DNA of 64,000 bases from Bacillus sp. FJAT-26390 (GCF_001682865.1 NZ_MAQX01000035.1:124001-188000); one strand, 5' to 3'. Shown: positions 28,056 through 37,249, counted from the first letter of the stretch. Numbers and translations are program-made. The notes: generated from the letters alone by a model not told the origin.

Positions 28056-29435
28056 CTACTTGATTCGGAATACATGCGCAATTGGCGCTTGCACTAACCG
28101 TTCATTTTCCGGCAAAAGCACGATAATCCCGTTGTCCGTTCTACGATATTGCAGATTTTCCTGACCGCCTACGAGATCGATCTGGCTGAAGGCTTGCCGG
28201 TAAGGAATATGCAGCTCCTCCATCACAGCCTCTTGCTCGTCCTTGTACAAGTAGAAGGCATAAACCGTATCGCCTTTTCTCGTAAACTGGCAATTATCTA
28301 CCGAATACGGCTCGCAAATACGCGTCCCATAAATCGCCTCGCCATAGACCTTGAGCCATGCGCCCATCCCTTTGATTCTGCTAATTGCGGTTTCAGGAAG
28401 CCTTCCGTCTGGCTGCGGGCCTACATTCAAAGCCAAATTGCCCCCTTTTGCAACAATTTCGACAAGCAAATGAATCAGTTGCCGAACGGTCTTATATTTA
28501 TCTTCATAACGGAAGGAGAATGAAGTCCCCATCGTGATGCAGCTCTCCCACGGCACATGAAGCGGACGCTCCGGCAAGGTCTGCTCTGGCGTAATCAAAT
28601 TCTCATAAAGTCCGCCGACGGTACGGTCAGCCGACAGAAGCCAAGGCTGCGTCTCGCGCGCCTTCTCCACCACTTCGCCTAACCGGATGTTTTGGTCGCG
28701 ATAGTCATTGACCCAGCCTGCATCGAGCCACAGCACATCGATTCGTCCGTAACGCGTCATCAGCTCCATAATTTGCTCATGGGTGAATTGCACGAACTTC
28801 TCCCACAAGTGGGGATATTGCTTCGGATCATACGAAGGTCCGCGCGCCGTAAACGATCCGCGCTCCATCCCCGGCGTCCAGTAGTAAGGAGTATGCCAAT
28901 CCGCTTTTGAAAAATAGGCGGAAATGGCAAGGCCCTTGGCGCGAAATGCATCAAACAGCTGCTTGCAAATATCGGCGTTTTTGTTCATATGGAAAGGGCA
29001 ATCCGGGCCTGTAATCCGGTAATCGGTCGTATGGGTATCCCACATGCAGAAGCCGTCATGGTGCTTAGTCGTGAAATTCAAATACTTAAACCCGTTCTCC
29101 GCCGCTAGGTCCGCCCATAGCTCGGGCTGCAATCGAAGCGGATTAAACGTCTTATTCAGCCCAAAATACTGCCGCTTCAGCTCCTCCGCATCAACATCCC
29201 AGTCGATGCCGTCGCGCGACCATTCTTCGTCCTTATCGCTAAGCGCCCATGATTCTACGACGCCAAGCTGAGAATACGGCCCCCAGTGCATCATCAGTCC
29301 CAGCTTCTGGTCCTTGAACCATTCGAGCCGCTCCAGCAGAAGCGGATTCTCTGGTTTTACCCACTGCTCTTCGCTGCTATAGTTGTGCACTCCCTGCTCG
29401 ACCGCTTGCTCCTCTGCTACCTTCATCTCGCTCAT
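28056..29435 (-). CDS. Alpha-L-fucosidase, GH29 (first of tandem pair)
   Basis: A GH29 enzyme of 459 residues with no signal peptide. Motifs seen are WFKDQKLGLMMHWGPYSQLG, TTKHHDGFCMWDT and the nucleophile segment RIDVLWLDAGW, followed by the GGNLALNVGP strand common in GH29. A small C-terminal beta domain completes it. The ATG at 29433-29435 follows CTGGAGGTATACG; the longer reading from 29504 extends into the divergent promoter region. It is the first gene of the six-gene operon, divergent from the membrane-bound AraC regulator, which is the likely activator. Confidence 0.93.
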   Translation of the reverse strand: MSEMKVAEEQAVEQGVHNYSSEEQWVKPENPLLLERLEWFKDQKLGLMMHWGPYSQLGVVESWALSDKDEEWSRDGIDWDVDAEELKRQYFGLNKTFNPLRLQPELWADLAAENGFKYLNFTTKHHDGFCMWDTHTTDYRITGPDCPFHMNKNADICKQLFDAFRAKGLAISAYFSKADWHTPYYWTPGMERGSFTARGPSYDPKQYPHLWEKFVQFTHEQIMELMTRYGRIDVLWLDAGWVNDYRDQNIRLGEVVEKARETQPWLLSADRTVGGLYENLITPEQTLPERPLHVPWESCITMGTSFSFRYEDKYKTVRQLIHLLVEIVAKGGNLALNVGPQPDGRLPETAISRIKGMGAWLKVYGEAIYGTRICEPYSVDNCQFTRKGDTVYAFYLYKDEQEAVMEELHIPYRQAFSQIDLVGGQENLQYRRTDNGIIVLLPENERLVQAPIAHVFRIK

Positions 29436-29570
29436 CGTATACCTCCAGCGCCATAGGCTTATTGTTATTTGATCGTTTCTAGTATTCTTTCGCTCTATGT
29501 CCAAATTGTAAATTTGTTGATATGATAGGAATCAATTAAACGGCTTGGTCAATAACAGGGGGCAGAATAC

Positions 29571-31871
29571 ATGAAACGGAACTACTTTAAATCGAAACTG
29601 TTTTTAAAATATATCTGGTCCTACTTGTTTATTTTACTTATCCCTTTAATCCTGATGACACTATTTATCTACCAGAACGCCGTTACCAATCTGAGATCCG
29701 AAATCGAACATTCCAGCTTGAGCCAATTAACGCAAACGAAAGTCATCATTGACGGCAGGATGAAGGAATTAAGCGAAATCGCATCCCGCATCTCCTATGA
29801 CAAGAGGCTGACGCCATTCCGGGTCCATGATTCTTACTACAGCGGCGAAGCTATTCAAGCGCTTGACCAATACAAAGCAACAAGCTCGATCATCGGGGAA
29901 TTGTTCTTATATTTTCATAACGACAAGAACATTTATTCGGCAAAAGGTCTGTCCAGCCTTGACGTATTCTCAAGCACCTTCAGCTTCAACAACTGGAGCA
30001 AAGATACGGTTCTGCAAGACTTGAACCGCGTTAAATTCCCAACGATGCGGCCAGCCGATACCGTTATCCGCAACTCTACCCTGCAGGATACGATGCTCGC
30101 TTATTTGGTTCCCATCACGCCATACAGCCCTAATCCGCACGGAACGATTATGTATCTCATCAAGGAATCCGAGCTGACCAGCTTAATTGATTCGATTCTA
30201 GGCAACTATCAAGGCTTAACTTATATATTGGACAACAATGGCCAAATTTTAGTAGACAATCGGCAGGGTGAAGCCTTAACGAATGCGGAAGCGCAGTCCT
30301 TGTTCGGCCTATCGCCCGGCATTCATGACAAAATTTTAGACGGCAAGCCGCACTCGATCGTATCGGTAAAATCAGAGAACAACGGCTGGACGTATGTGAC
30401 CGTTATGCCTAGCGCGCAATTTTTCAGCAGCGTCGTGCATGTCCGGAGCTTTATCGTCATGTTGTTCATCATCGTCGTTATCGTTGGCGCTGCGATTGCT
30501 CTCTTGCTAGCCAGAATGCAATACCAACCGATCTCTACGCTGCTTGAGTTTGCCAATTCCAAATCCAAACCGAAGCATCAGGCCAATGAAGCTGCCGGAG
30601 CCGGCAACGAGCTTGACCGGATCCGAACAGCGCTGCAGGAGTACAGCTCGCGCGTAGATCTGCAAGAGCCGTACGCCCGCAATCATTTTCTGTCCATGCT
30701 GCTCAAATACGGAAATGCGCAAAGCCTTACGCCTGAGCTACAAGAAGCGTTCGATGTCCATTTCGACCGTACCCATCACTTTGTCATGGTGATCGGCTGG
30801 GGAGAAACGGGCGATACGCACGAAGATAAGCAGGATCGGCAGGAAATTATCGAGCTTCTTGCCCAAATCGAGTTCCCGGAATTGGAAGCGCATGCCTACG
30901 GCGTGGAGCTCCCTCAGCTCGAGCAGCTCGCGCTTATTATCAGCTTCAATATGGATGCCGAGCAGCAGCCATTCACGCCAGCTCGCCTCATCGTCGAAGC
31001 GGTTCTAAGCAACATGCTGGAAACGTTTGATGCTGCTCCTTCGATAGGCGTTGGAACCTGCTACTCCAGCCCGGACCAGCTGAACCAATCCTTTATCGAA
31101 GCTTGCTCCGCCTTCGAGATGAGAGGCTCGAGCGGCCACGGCACCGTCACATATTTCGAGAAGCTGCTGGACACGACCGACCATACCTTCTGGATTCCGG
31201 CTAACTCGCTGATGAAGCTCTCCCAAAGCTTGAAACAGGGAAGCTATGATGTCGCTGAACAAACGATCAGCCCATTCATCCGAAGCCTGCAATCACCTGA
31301 GATGTCCGCTTTGCAAAAACGTTGCATCAGCTTCGATATTTTAAATACGATGCTCAAAACCGCATCCGAGCTTGGCATTCATAATTTAATCCAGGATATG
31401 GCGCCGAATATGATTTACAGCCATTCGCTGGATGAGCTGGAGGCCGGCTTTCTAAGTCTCGCCTCCCGAATCTGCACGCAAGTGGAGCGGGATAATCAGA
31501 AGGAAGAACAATCGCAGATCGACCGGATTGTATCCTATATTGACGAGCATTATAGGGATCATGCGCTCAGTCTGGAGACGATCGCCTTTGAATTCGCGAT
31601 ATCGCCTTCTCATGTCAGCCGATCCTTCAAGGAAAAGATGGGTCTTAACTTTATTCAATACATTTGGCAAAAAAGACTGGAGGAGGTTATGCACCAGTTA
31701 AAAACAACAAGCGCTCCTCTTAAAGACATCATCATTCAAGTCGGCTATTTGGATACGCCCAACTTTATCCGAAAGTTCAAGAAGGAAACCGGCTATACGC
31801 CCGGCCAATTCCGCAAGCTGTTCTGGGAGAACGGGCAGGCTCCAGCCGTATCCGAGCTGGATGACGAATAA
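29571..31871 (+). CDS. Membrane-anchored AraC-family transcription regulator
   Basis: A 766-residue one-component sensor-regulator. A first transmembrane helix lies at about residues 13-34, an extracellular sensor domain of about 255 residues follows, and a second helix lies at about 292-312. A cytosolic linker comes next and an AraC/XylS DNA-binding domain at about 660-760, with helix-turn-helices around SLETIAFEFAISPSHVSRSF and LKDIIIQVGYLDTPNFIRKF. The ATG follows GGGGGCAGAATAC. It has the architecture of a YesM sensor fused directly to a YesN output, with no kinase. It is divergent from the GH29 operon and convergent with a CUT1 importer, so it likely controls one or both. Confidence 0.92.
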   Translation: MKRNYFKSKLFLKYIWSYLFILLIPLILMTLFIYQNAVTNLRSEIEHSSLSQLTQTKVIIDGRMKELSEIASRISYDKRLTPFRVHDSYYSGEAIQALDQYKATSSIIGELFLYFHNDKNIYSAKGLSSLDVFSSTFSFNNWSKDTVLQDLNRVKFPTMRPADTVIRNSTLQDTMLAYLVPITPYSPNPHGTIMYLIKESELTSLIDSILGNYQGLTYILDNNGQILVDNRQGEALTNAEAQSLFGLSPGIHDKILDGKPHSIVSVKSENNGWTYVTVMPSAQFFSSVVHVRSFIVMLFIIVVIVGAAIALLLARMQYQPISTLLEFANSKSKPKHQANEAAGAGNELDRIRTALQEYSSRVDLQEPYARNHFLSMLLKYGNAQSLTPELQEAFDVHFDRTHHFVMVIGWGETGDTHEDKQDRQEIIELLAQIEFPELEAHAYGVELPQLEQLALIISFNMDAEQQPFTPARLIVEAVLSNMLETFDAAPSIGVGTCYSSPDQLNQSFIEACSAFEMRGSSGHGTVTYFEKLLDTTDHTFWIPANSLMKLSQSLKQGSYDVAEQTISPFIRSLQSPEMSALQKRCISFDILNTMLKTASELGIHNLIQDMAPNMIYSHSLDELEAGFLSLASRICTQVERDNQKEEQSQIDRIVSYIDEHYRDHALSLETIAFEFAISPSHVSRSFKEKMGLNFIQYIWQKRLEEVMHQLKTTSAPLKDIIIQVGYLDTPNFIRKFKKETGYTPGQFRKLFWENGQAPAVSELDDE

Positions 31872-31880
31872 TAAAACAAC

Positions 31881-31908
31881 ACCCGGTCATGATTTCGCAT
31901 GACCGGGT
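31881..31908. terminator. Bidirectional terminator between AraC regulator and binding-protein gene
   Basis: ACCCGGTCATG (31881-31891) pairs perfectly with CATGACCGGGT (31898-31908) around a 6-base loop. Confidence 0.85.
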
Positions 31909-31956
31909 TATTTGTGTTTCTTGCTTCATGCCTTATTCGTTTATTTCCTGCGGTCC

Positions 31957-33570
31957 TTATCTGTCGTAAGCGCTTTGGTAAAGCTCAGCGATACGGTCCC
32001 CGCCCATTTTTTTAATTTGCTCTAAATACTTGTCCCAATTGGAGAGAGACTCTTGCCCTGTCACGAACTTCGCTTCCATTTGTTGAACATACGTGTTCAG
32101 ATCAGATAGCAGAGTAGAAGCTTCCGTTTGCTCTTCATTCGTCAAGTAAACGTTAGGGAATGGCGCTTTGGCGATTGGCACAAGCTTTTCTTCATTTTGC
32201 TTATCGATCCATAAGTCAAAGTCGCTCCGCAAACCGATGGAAAGCTCGCTCGAATTCACGCCCGGCGTAAGGATACCGTAGTTTGGCGTGATCGTACCGC
32301 GGTATTCGTCACGGTCGCCGCCGCCTGGAACCGGAAGCCATTCTTTCTCATGTTTTTCTTTGTCCTTATATTTCCAAAGCAGATTCTCTGGCCCTTGGCC
32401 AAACAATGTAGCGCCTTCATAGCTGTACAGATAATCTACCCAGCGCATCGTTGCTTCCGGAGCTGGGTTGCTGCTCGTAATCGCAAACGTACCGTTTGCC
32501 GAAATACCAGGGTGTTTGCCGTAAACAGGAGAATCGGCTATTTCGCTTTTCACAGGCGTCATAAGCGGGTTATCCTCGCTTGGCTCGCCGCCTAGCGTAA
32601 AGTAAGGGAAATAGTCGTTGAACACGGCAACTTGATTGTTTTTCCCTTTCGCTTTCTTCTGCTCATCCGTCTGCGAGAATGTCTCATGGTCAAGCAAATC
32701 TTCTTTCCATAGGCGGTTCAGGAATGTCAAATATCCTTTGTATCCTTCTTCTTGCGGCGTGTAGTGTACTTTTCCGGCCTTATCCGCATATACGACCTCG
32801 TCATAAATGCCCCAGAAGCCGAGGAAGTACATGCGCAAATCATTCAGTTTCACAGAAGTGAGCGGAATTTCATCCTTTTTCCCGTTACCGTTTGCATCTT
32901 CATCCTTAACGCGCTTCAGATAAGCATATAGCTCTTCTGTTGTTTTAGGCTCTGATGCCCCAAGGGATTTCAGGAATTTACCGTTGTACCACATCGGGCC
33001 GCGGTACCACACGGCAGCCAAATCGACTGTAGGCAGCGCATAAATATGGCCGTCTGGCGTTGTGAATGACTTGCGGATATCGGGATGGTCGTCAAAAATC
33101 TTTTTGATATTAGGCGCATATCCCTCATCAATATATTTTTCTAAAGGGATAAGAACGCCTTGTGTACCGTAAGTCACTTGTTCTGCTGGCTTAAGGTCTG
33201 CCGCATAGAACATATCCGGCAAATCGCCGCTCGCAAATACGAGGTTCTTCTTGGTAGCAAAGCTATCAAGCGGGGCGTTTTGGAATTCAAGCTTAATGCC
33301 TGTCAGCTTCTCCATCTCTTGCAGAACAGGCATCTTGTTCCAATCGGCAACGCCAACATCCTGAGACATCATCTTGAGCGTGATGGGCTCGGTTACGACA
33401 GGAAATCCTTCTTTGTTCACCCCTTTGGCCTCATTGGAGGTTGACGCCTCTTTGCCAGCATTGTTGCCGCTTGTTTTCCCCTCGTCATTCGCGGAACCAC
33501 AAGCTGTTAATACGGAGACAAGCAGCGTGAGGCTAAGCAAAACCGATGATGCTTTCTGTAGCTTTTTCAT
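31957..33570 (-). CDS. Sugar-binding lipoprotein, LplA/LipO type
   Basis: A solute-binding lipoprotein of 537 residues. A signal peptide ends in LLVSVLTACGS (Cys about 24), then a Ser/Asn/Glu linker and a large LplA-type fold beginning about residue 60 (ITLKMMSQDVGVADWN). The ATG follows AAGGGAGAGGG. It is the third gene of its operon, after both permease genes, an order that differs from the mannoside importer. No ATPase gene is nearby. The neighbouring GH29-GH18 operon suggests a fucosylated oligosaccharide as ligand, but this is inference. Confidence 0.92.
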   Translation of the reverse strand: MKKLQKASSVLLSLTLLVSVLTACGSANDEGKTSGNNAGKEASTSNEAKGVNKEGFPVVTEPITLKMMSQDVGVADWNKMPVLQEMEKLTGIKLEFQNAPLDSFATKKNLVFASGDLPDMFYAADLKPAEQVTYGTQGVLIPLEKYIDEGYAPNIKKIFDDHPDIRKSFTTPDGHIYALPTVDLAAVWYRGPMWYNGKFLKSLGASEPKTTEELYAYLKRVKDEDANGNGKKDEIPLTSVKLNDLRMYFLGFWGIYDEVVYADKAGKVHYTPQEEGYKGYLTFLNRLWKEDLLDHETFSQTDEQKKAKGKNNQVAVFNDYFPYFTLGGEPSEDNPLMTPVKSEIADSPVYGKHPGISANGTFAITSSNPAPEATMRWVDYLYSYEGATLFGQGPENLLWKYKDKEKHEKEWLPVPGGGDRDEYRGTITPNYGILTPGVNSSELSIGLRSDFDLWIDKQNEEKLVPIAKAPFPNVYLTNEEQTEASTLLSDLNTYVQQMEAKFVTGQESLSNWDKYLEQIKKMGGDRIAELYQSAYDR

Positions 33571-33612
33571 CCAAAAACCCTCTCCCTTTTTTCATATCAT
33601 TTATGAGCAAAA

Positions 33613-34521
33613 TCAGCCCTTAACGGAGCCAATCATGACACCTTGCACAAAGTAACGCTGAAGAAACGGATAAATGGCGATAATCGGCGCAGTCGCCACG
33701 ATAATAACGGCGTATTTGACCAGCGAAGCAATCTCTGCCTTGTTGTTGAGAGCAGATGCGCTCGCCGCATCGAGTGCGCCCCCGCCTTGAGCCGACATCT
33801 CCTGCAGAACAAGAATCTGGCGCAGGACAAGCTGCAGCGGGTATTTAGCGGCATCGTTCAAATAAATAAGTGCCGAGAAGTAACTGTTCCAGTTGCCTAC
33901 GCCGTAGAACAAAGCCATTACGGCAATGATCGGCATCGACAGCGGCAAAATAATTTTCATGAACAGCCGCAGGTTGGTACAGCCGTCAATCTGTGCGGCC
34001 TCCTGCAGCTCTTTTGGAATGGAGGATTGAAAAAACGTGCGGGCTACGATAATGTTCCAAATCGATGCGGCTGACGGTATGACAATCGCCCACATCGTAT
34101 TGACCATTCCGAGTTCCTTGACGAGCAAATAACTTGGCACCAGGCCGCCGCCAAAAAACATCGTAACCATAAACATGCCCATAAAAAAGTTGCGTCCCAT
34201 AAAATCCTTGCGGCTTAGCGCATATGCCGCTGGCAGCGTCACCAATAAATTGATCGTCGTTCCAACCACCGTATAAAGGATGGTGTTGCCGTATCCGGTC
34301 CAAATGCTCGTGTTCTGGAATACACGCTGGTAGCCTTCAAACGTAATGCCTTTGGGCCATAGCCACATCTCGCCGGAACCGACTAGCTTAGGATCGCTTA
34401 TAGATGCGCTGATCATATAAATAACCGGATAAGCTACGACAATAAAAGCCAAGAACACATAGATATAGTTGCAAATGAGAAATACTTTGTCCCGTCCGCT
34501 CTCTTTAACGGCGCTCGTCAT
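33613..34521 (-). CDS. CUT1 sugar ABC importer permease, LplC type
   Basis: A permease of 302 residues with six helices. The EAA loop appears as QEAAQIDGCTNLRLFMKIIL (about residues 185-205), and the family ending PFLQRYFVQGVMIGSVKG is present. The ATG at 34519-34521 follows GAAGGGGGTG; a GTG at 34530 is the other possible start. It lies 19 bases after the LplB-type gene and 43 before the lipoprotein gene, so the three are one operon. Confidence 0.92.
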   Translation of the reverse strand: MTSAVKESGRDKVFLICNYIYVFLAFIVVAYPVIYMISASISDPKLVGSGEMWLWPKGITFEGYQRVFQNTSIWTGYGNTILYTVVGTTINLLVTLPAAYALSRKDFMGRNFFMGMFMVTMFFGGGLVPSYLLVKELGMVNTMWAIVIPSAASIWNIIVARTFFQSSIPKELQEAAQIDGCTNLRLFMKIILPLSMPIIAVMALFYGVGNWNSYFSALIYLNDAAKYPLQLVLRQILVLQEMSAQGGGALDAASASALNNKAEIASLVKYAVIIVATAPIIAIYPFLQRYFVQGVMIGSVKG

Positions 34522-34539
34522 CGGTCGCACCCCCTTCTT

Positions 34540-35499
34540 TTACCACAAGCTGTTTTCATTGGTACGTCTTACAATCTGATTCACAACAACTAACACAAAC
34601 GCATTAATAACGGAATTGAACAAACCGATCGCGGTCGAGAAGCTGTACTGGGCATCGACAAGGCCTGAACGATACACGAATGTCGAAATGACATCGGATG
34701 CTCCCATATTCAGCGAGTTTTGCAGCAATAAAATTTTCTCAAACCCTACTCCTAGAAGACTTCCCATATTTAAAATTAATAATATGGTCATCGTCGGGAC
34801 AATCGTCGGAATGTTAATGTGACGCACCCGTTGGAACCGTGAAGCTCCGTCAATAATCGCTGCTTCATGCAGGCCTGGATCTACGCCTGATAGCGCTGCC
34901 AAGTATATGATCGTACCCCAGCCTGCGCTTTGCCATACACCTGAGAGCACATACATCGTCTTAAACCATCTCGGATCAGTCAGAAAATCAGGTGCGTCAA
35001 ACCCTAGCCATTGAAGCAGGTGCGTGACAATCCCTGACGAAGGCGACAGGAACGTAATGATCATACCCGCCATAACGACGACTGAAATGAAATGCGGCGC
35101 ATAAGTGACGGTCTGAGCCATCTTCTTAAAGAAGCCGCCCTTAATCTCATTGAAGGCAAGCGCCAGAATAATCGGAATCGGAAACCCGATAGCCAGTTCA
35201 TACAGGCTAATGCTCAAAGTGTTCCATATCAAGTCCCAGAAGTAATAAGAATCAAAAAATCGGACAAAATGATCAAAACCTACCCAAGGGCTTCCTAAAA
35301 TCCCTTTTGTCGGTATAAAGTTTTTGAACGCAATTTGTATGCCATACATCGGAAGATAAGAGAAAATAAGAAAGTAGAAAAAGGCGGGGGCGATGAATAG
35401 ATACAGCTCCCAATTTTGAAACAATCTTTTCCCCACTCTGCTCTTCATCTTGCCCGGCTTCAGCATGCTGCCCGTTGCAATACGTTTAACCTCCTGCAT
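34540..35499 (-). CDS. CUT1 sugar ABC importer permease, LplB type
   Basis: This permease has 319 residues, a basic N-terminus, six helices and an EAA loop HEAAIIDGASRFQRVRHINI (about residues 212-231). The ATG follows GGAAGGAGTGATTCT. It is the first gene of the importer operon; a good CcpA cre match lies about 70 bases upstream. Confidence 0.92.
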   Translation of the reverse strand: MQEVKRIATGSMLKPGKMKSRVGKRLFQNWELYLFIAPAFFYFLIFSYLPMYGIQIAFKNFIPTKGILGSPWVGFDHFVRFFDSYYFWDLIWNTLSISLYELAIGFPIPIILALAFNEIKGGFFKKMAQTVTYAPHFISVVVMAGMIITFLSPSSGIVTHLLQWLGFDAPDFLTDPRWFKTMYVLSGVWQSAGWGTIIYLAALSGVDPGLHEAAIIDGASRFQRVRHINIPTIVPTMTILLILNMGSLLGVGFEKILLLQNSLNMGASDVISTFVYRSGLVDAQYSFSTAIGLFNSVINAFVLVVVNQIVRRTNENSLW

Positions 35500-35902
35500 A
35501 GAATCACTCCTTCCCGTTTCGTAATTATTGTTCTTGTTTGTGTTTGGCGATTAGGATTTCACAAATGCTATCGCTTACAATTACAACGATAGCCGACAAA
35601 CGGAAAACCCGTAAATATGTCGTTTTCCATCTTCATGAAAGCGCATAACTCTTATGAAGATATATAAGGAAAATAACTAGTCCGACTATTCCGACAACAA
35701 CGATTATGTGTCATTTTTGTCCGAAAACGCCCGGTTTTACTGCATCCGCAAAATATACCAATCGCATTTAAAGCGGCTGACACCCCTTCGGGACAGTCAA
35801 AAATGGTGAAATCAAGAATGACATGTATGCGTTTTCATAAAAAGCTTCAAAAAGCGCCTCCAAATTAGCAAGCCGCTTGCGCTACTTTGAAAAGGCATAA
35901 AA
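35500..35902. other. Intergenic region upstream of the LplB-type operon
   Basis: About 400 bases without a gene. It holds the promoter region and cre site of the importer operon; the remainder up to the NlpC/P60 terminator shows no open frame or RNA family that I can recognise. Confidence 0.5.
35566..35579 (-). promoter_or_regulatory. CcpA catabolite-repression (cre) site
   Basis: On the minus strand it reads TTGTAAGCGATAGCAT with flanks, which satisfies WTGNAANCGNWNNCAW at every position. It lies about 70 bases before the importer start and should mediate glucose repression by CcpA. Confidence 0.65.
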
Positions 35903-35945
35903 AAGAGGCCCCGCAAAAGTTCGATGAACTTCTGCACAGCCTCTT
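35903..35945 (-). terminator. Terminator after NlpC/P60 gene
   Basis: The outer stem is AAGAGGC/GCCTCTT, the inner stem GCAAAAGTTC/GAACTTCTGC with loop GATG, and a T-run follows on the minus strand. Confidence 0.85.
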
Positions 35946-35977
35946 ATTCAACCTCTGCGGTTATAACCTGCGGCACC

Positions 35978-36454
35978 TTACTTCGACTCCATCATTGCCG
36001 CAAAAGCATCCTCTGTTATTACTCGGCGTGCCGTTACGTAACGCTTCTCATAATAGCTATCGCTCAGCTTCGTAATCGTAACCCCTTTGCTTGTAGAAGA
36101 ATGAGCGAACTTTCCTTCTCCTATGTAAATGCCTGCATGGGAGACTCCTTTTCCGCTTGTATTAAAAAATACAAGATCTCCCTCACGCAGCTCATCTTTA
36201 TTGACCTCAGTGCCCGTCTCGGATTGAGACTGGGATGTTCTTGGCAGCTTCACATCAAACTGGTTAAAAACATGTAAAATAAAGCCCGAGCAATCAAATC
36301 CTTTATTCGTTGTGCCGCCCCATTTATACGGAGTTCCGATAACATCGGCTACTGAAGCGTCAAGCACCGAGCGCTCTGACTTCTCAGCGAGCACGCTCCC
36401 TCCGCCAAGCAATAACATGATGCAGGATAAAAATACGACTAAACTTCTTTTCAA
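35978..36454 (-). CDS. Secreted NlpC/P60 peptidoglycan endopeptidase
   Basis: A 158-residue cell-wall hydrolase. A signal peptide (about residues 1-23, ending VLAEKS) is followed directly by the NlpC/P60 domain. The catalytic Cys lies in GFDCSGF, the His in VSHAGIYIG and the third polar residue in FAHSSTSKGV. It cleaves D-gamma-Glu to diamino-acid bonds in stem peptides. The start is a TTG (36452-36454) with GGGAG upstream. No binding domain is present. It is monocistronic behind a c-di-AMP riboswitch, so expression should fall when c-di-AMP is high. Confidence 0.93.
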   Translation of the reverse strand: MKRSLVVFLSCIMLLLGGGSVLAEKSERSVLDASVADVIGTPYKWGGTTNKGFDCSGFILHVFNQFDVKLPRTSQSQSETGTEVNKDELREGDLVFFNTSGKGVSHAGIYIGEGKFAHSSTSKGVTITKLSDSYYEKRYVTARRVITEDAFAAMMESK

Positions 36455-36461
36455 AACTGCT

Positions 36462-36590
36462 TCTCCCTTCGCTGCCTACGAGGTTAGCTTATGGGTTCGG
36501 TTGAAGATCCCTATGCTGTAGGATAATCCTTGAGCAATTCACCCTAGGTGGTTCCCCCGTTTCTTACAAAAACAAAGAATTAGGCACGTA
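36462..36590 (-). promoter_or_regulatory. c-di-AMP riboswitch (ydaO-yuaA type)
   Basis: The leader RNA contains GGGGGAACCACCUAGGGUGAA, then CUUCAACCGAACCC and AGCUAACCUCGUAGGC, the conserved core of the ydaO class in the right order. The closing helix pairs GUGCCUA (near 36587) with UAGGCAG (near 36473). It ends just before the ribosome site of the NlpC/P60 gene. Known members turn cell-wall hydrolase and K+ transport genes off when c-di-AMP binds. Confidence 0.92.
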
Positions 36591-36741
36591 AATAGACTAC
36601 ATAGTATAGTTTAATTCGATTGTTTCAGCCATAATCCTCCAAAATCTATATTAGAATCCTTTCATTTTTCATTATCTTTCCTTTTGGTTTGTCAAATAGT
36701 TGATTTATTCATGCCAAAACTGTGCTCGAGCTAGCCGATAA

Positions 36742-36780
36742 AAAAAAAGAGTATCCGTATTTACATACAGTTACTCTTTG
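36742..36780 (-). terminator. Terminator after ArsR gene
   Basis: AAAGAGTA-ACTGTA pairs with TAC-GGATACTCTTT, followed on the minus strand by nine T residues. Confidence 0.8.
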
Positions 36781-36783
36781 CTT

Positions 36784-37149
36784 TTAAGCGTGCTCCAAAT
36801 GCTTCAAGGTTTGAACAAAAATCTCTTTGACATGGTCATCATCAATGGAGTAATAAACCGTCTTGCCTTCCTTGCGGCGCTTAACGATTCTCACGTTGCG
36901 CAAATAGCGAAGCTGGTGGGAAACGGCGGACTGCGCCATGCTGAGTACGAGGCATAAATCATGCACGCATAACTCATGGTTCAGCAAAGCATGTATCATT
37001 TTAACCCTTGTAGGATCACCTAGCGCTTTAAAAAGCTCAGCCAAATCAACCGCAGTCTGCTCCTGCAGCTTCGCTTGATTTAACACATTCAGATTCATAT
37101 CGGTGCCTAAACAAGTATCGTCGCATTGTTCTTCCACTACTCGATCCAT
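36784..37149 (-). CDS. ArsR/SmtB-family metal-responsive repressor (CadC/CzrA-like)
   Basis: A 121-residue winged-helix repressor. The N-terminal CDDTCLGTD pair of cysteines and the ELCVHDLC motif in the recognition-helix region match the CadC-type metal site. The C-terminal DDDHVKEIFVQTLKHLEH carries the Asp/His pattern of the alpha-5 Zn site of CzrA/SmtB. It should release DNA when Zn, Cd or Pb binds. It is divergent from the CopD-like gene, and similar palindromic operators precede both that gene and the P-type ATPase gene, so it probably controls all three. Confidence 0.9.
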   Translation of the reverse strand: MDRVVEEQCDDTCLGTDMNLNVLNQAKLQEQTAVDLAELFKALGDPTRVKMIHALLNHELCVHDLCLVLSMAQSAVSHQLRYLRNVRIVKRRKEGKTVYYSIDDDHVKEIFVQTLKHLEHA

Positions 37150-37249
37150 CTCTCATTGCCACCGCCTTTATATTCGTACTTTTCATTATATCAGAAAGAT
37201 TACGTTTAAGGCAGTCTACCCTTGTATATCAAATTTTCGGTCATTTGTC

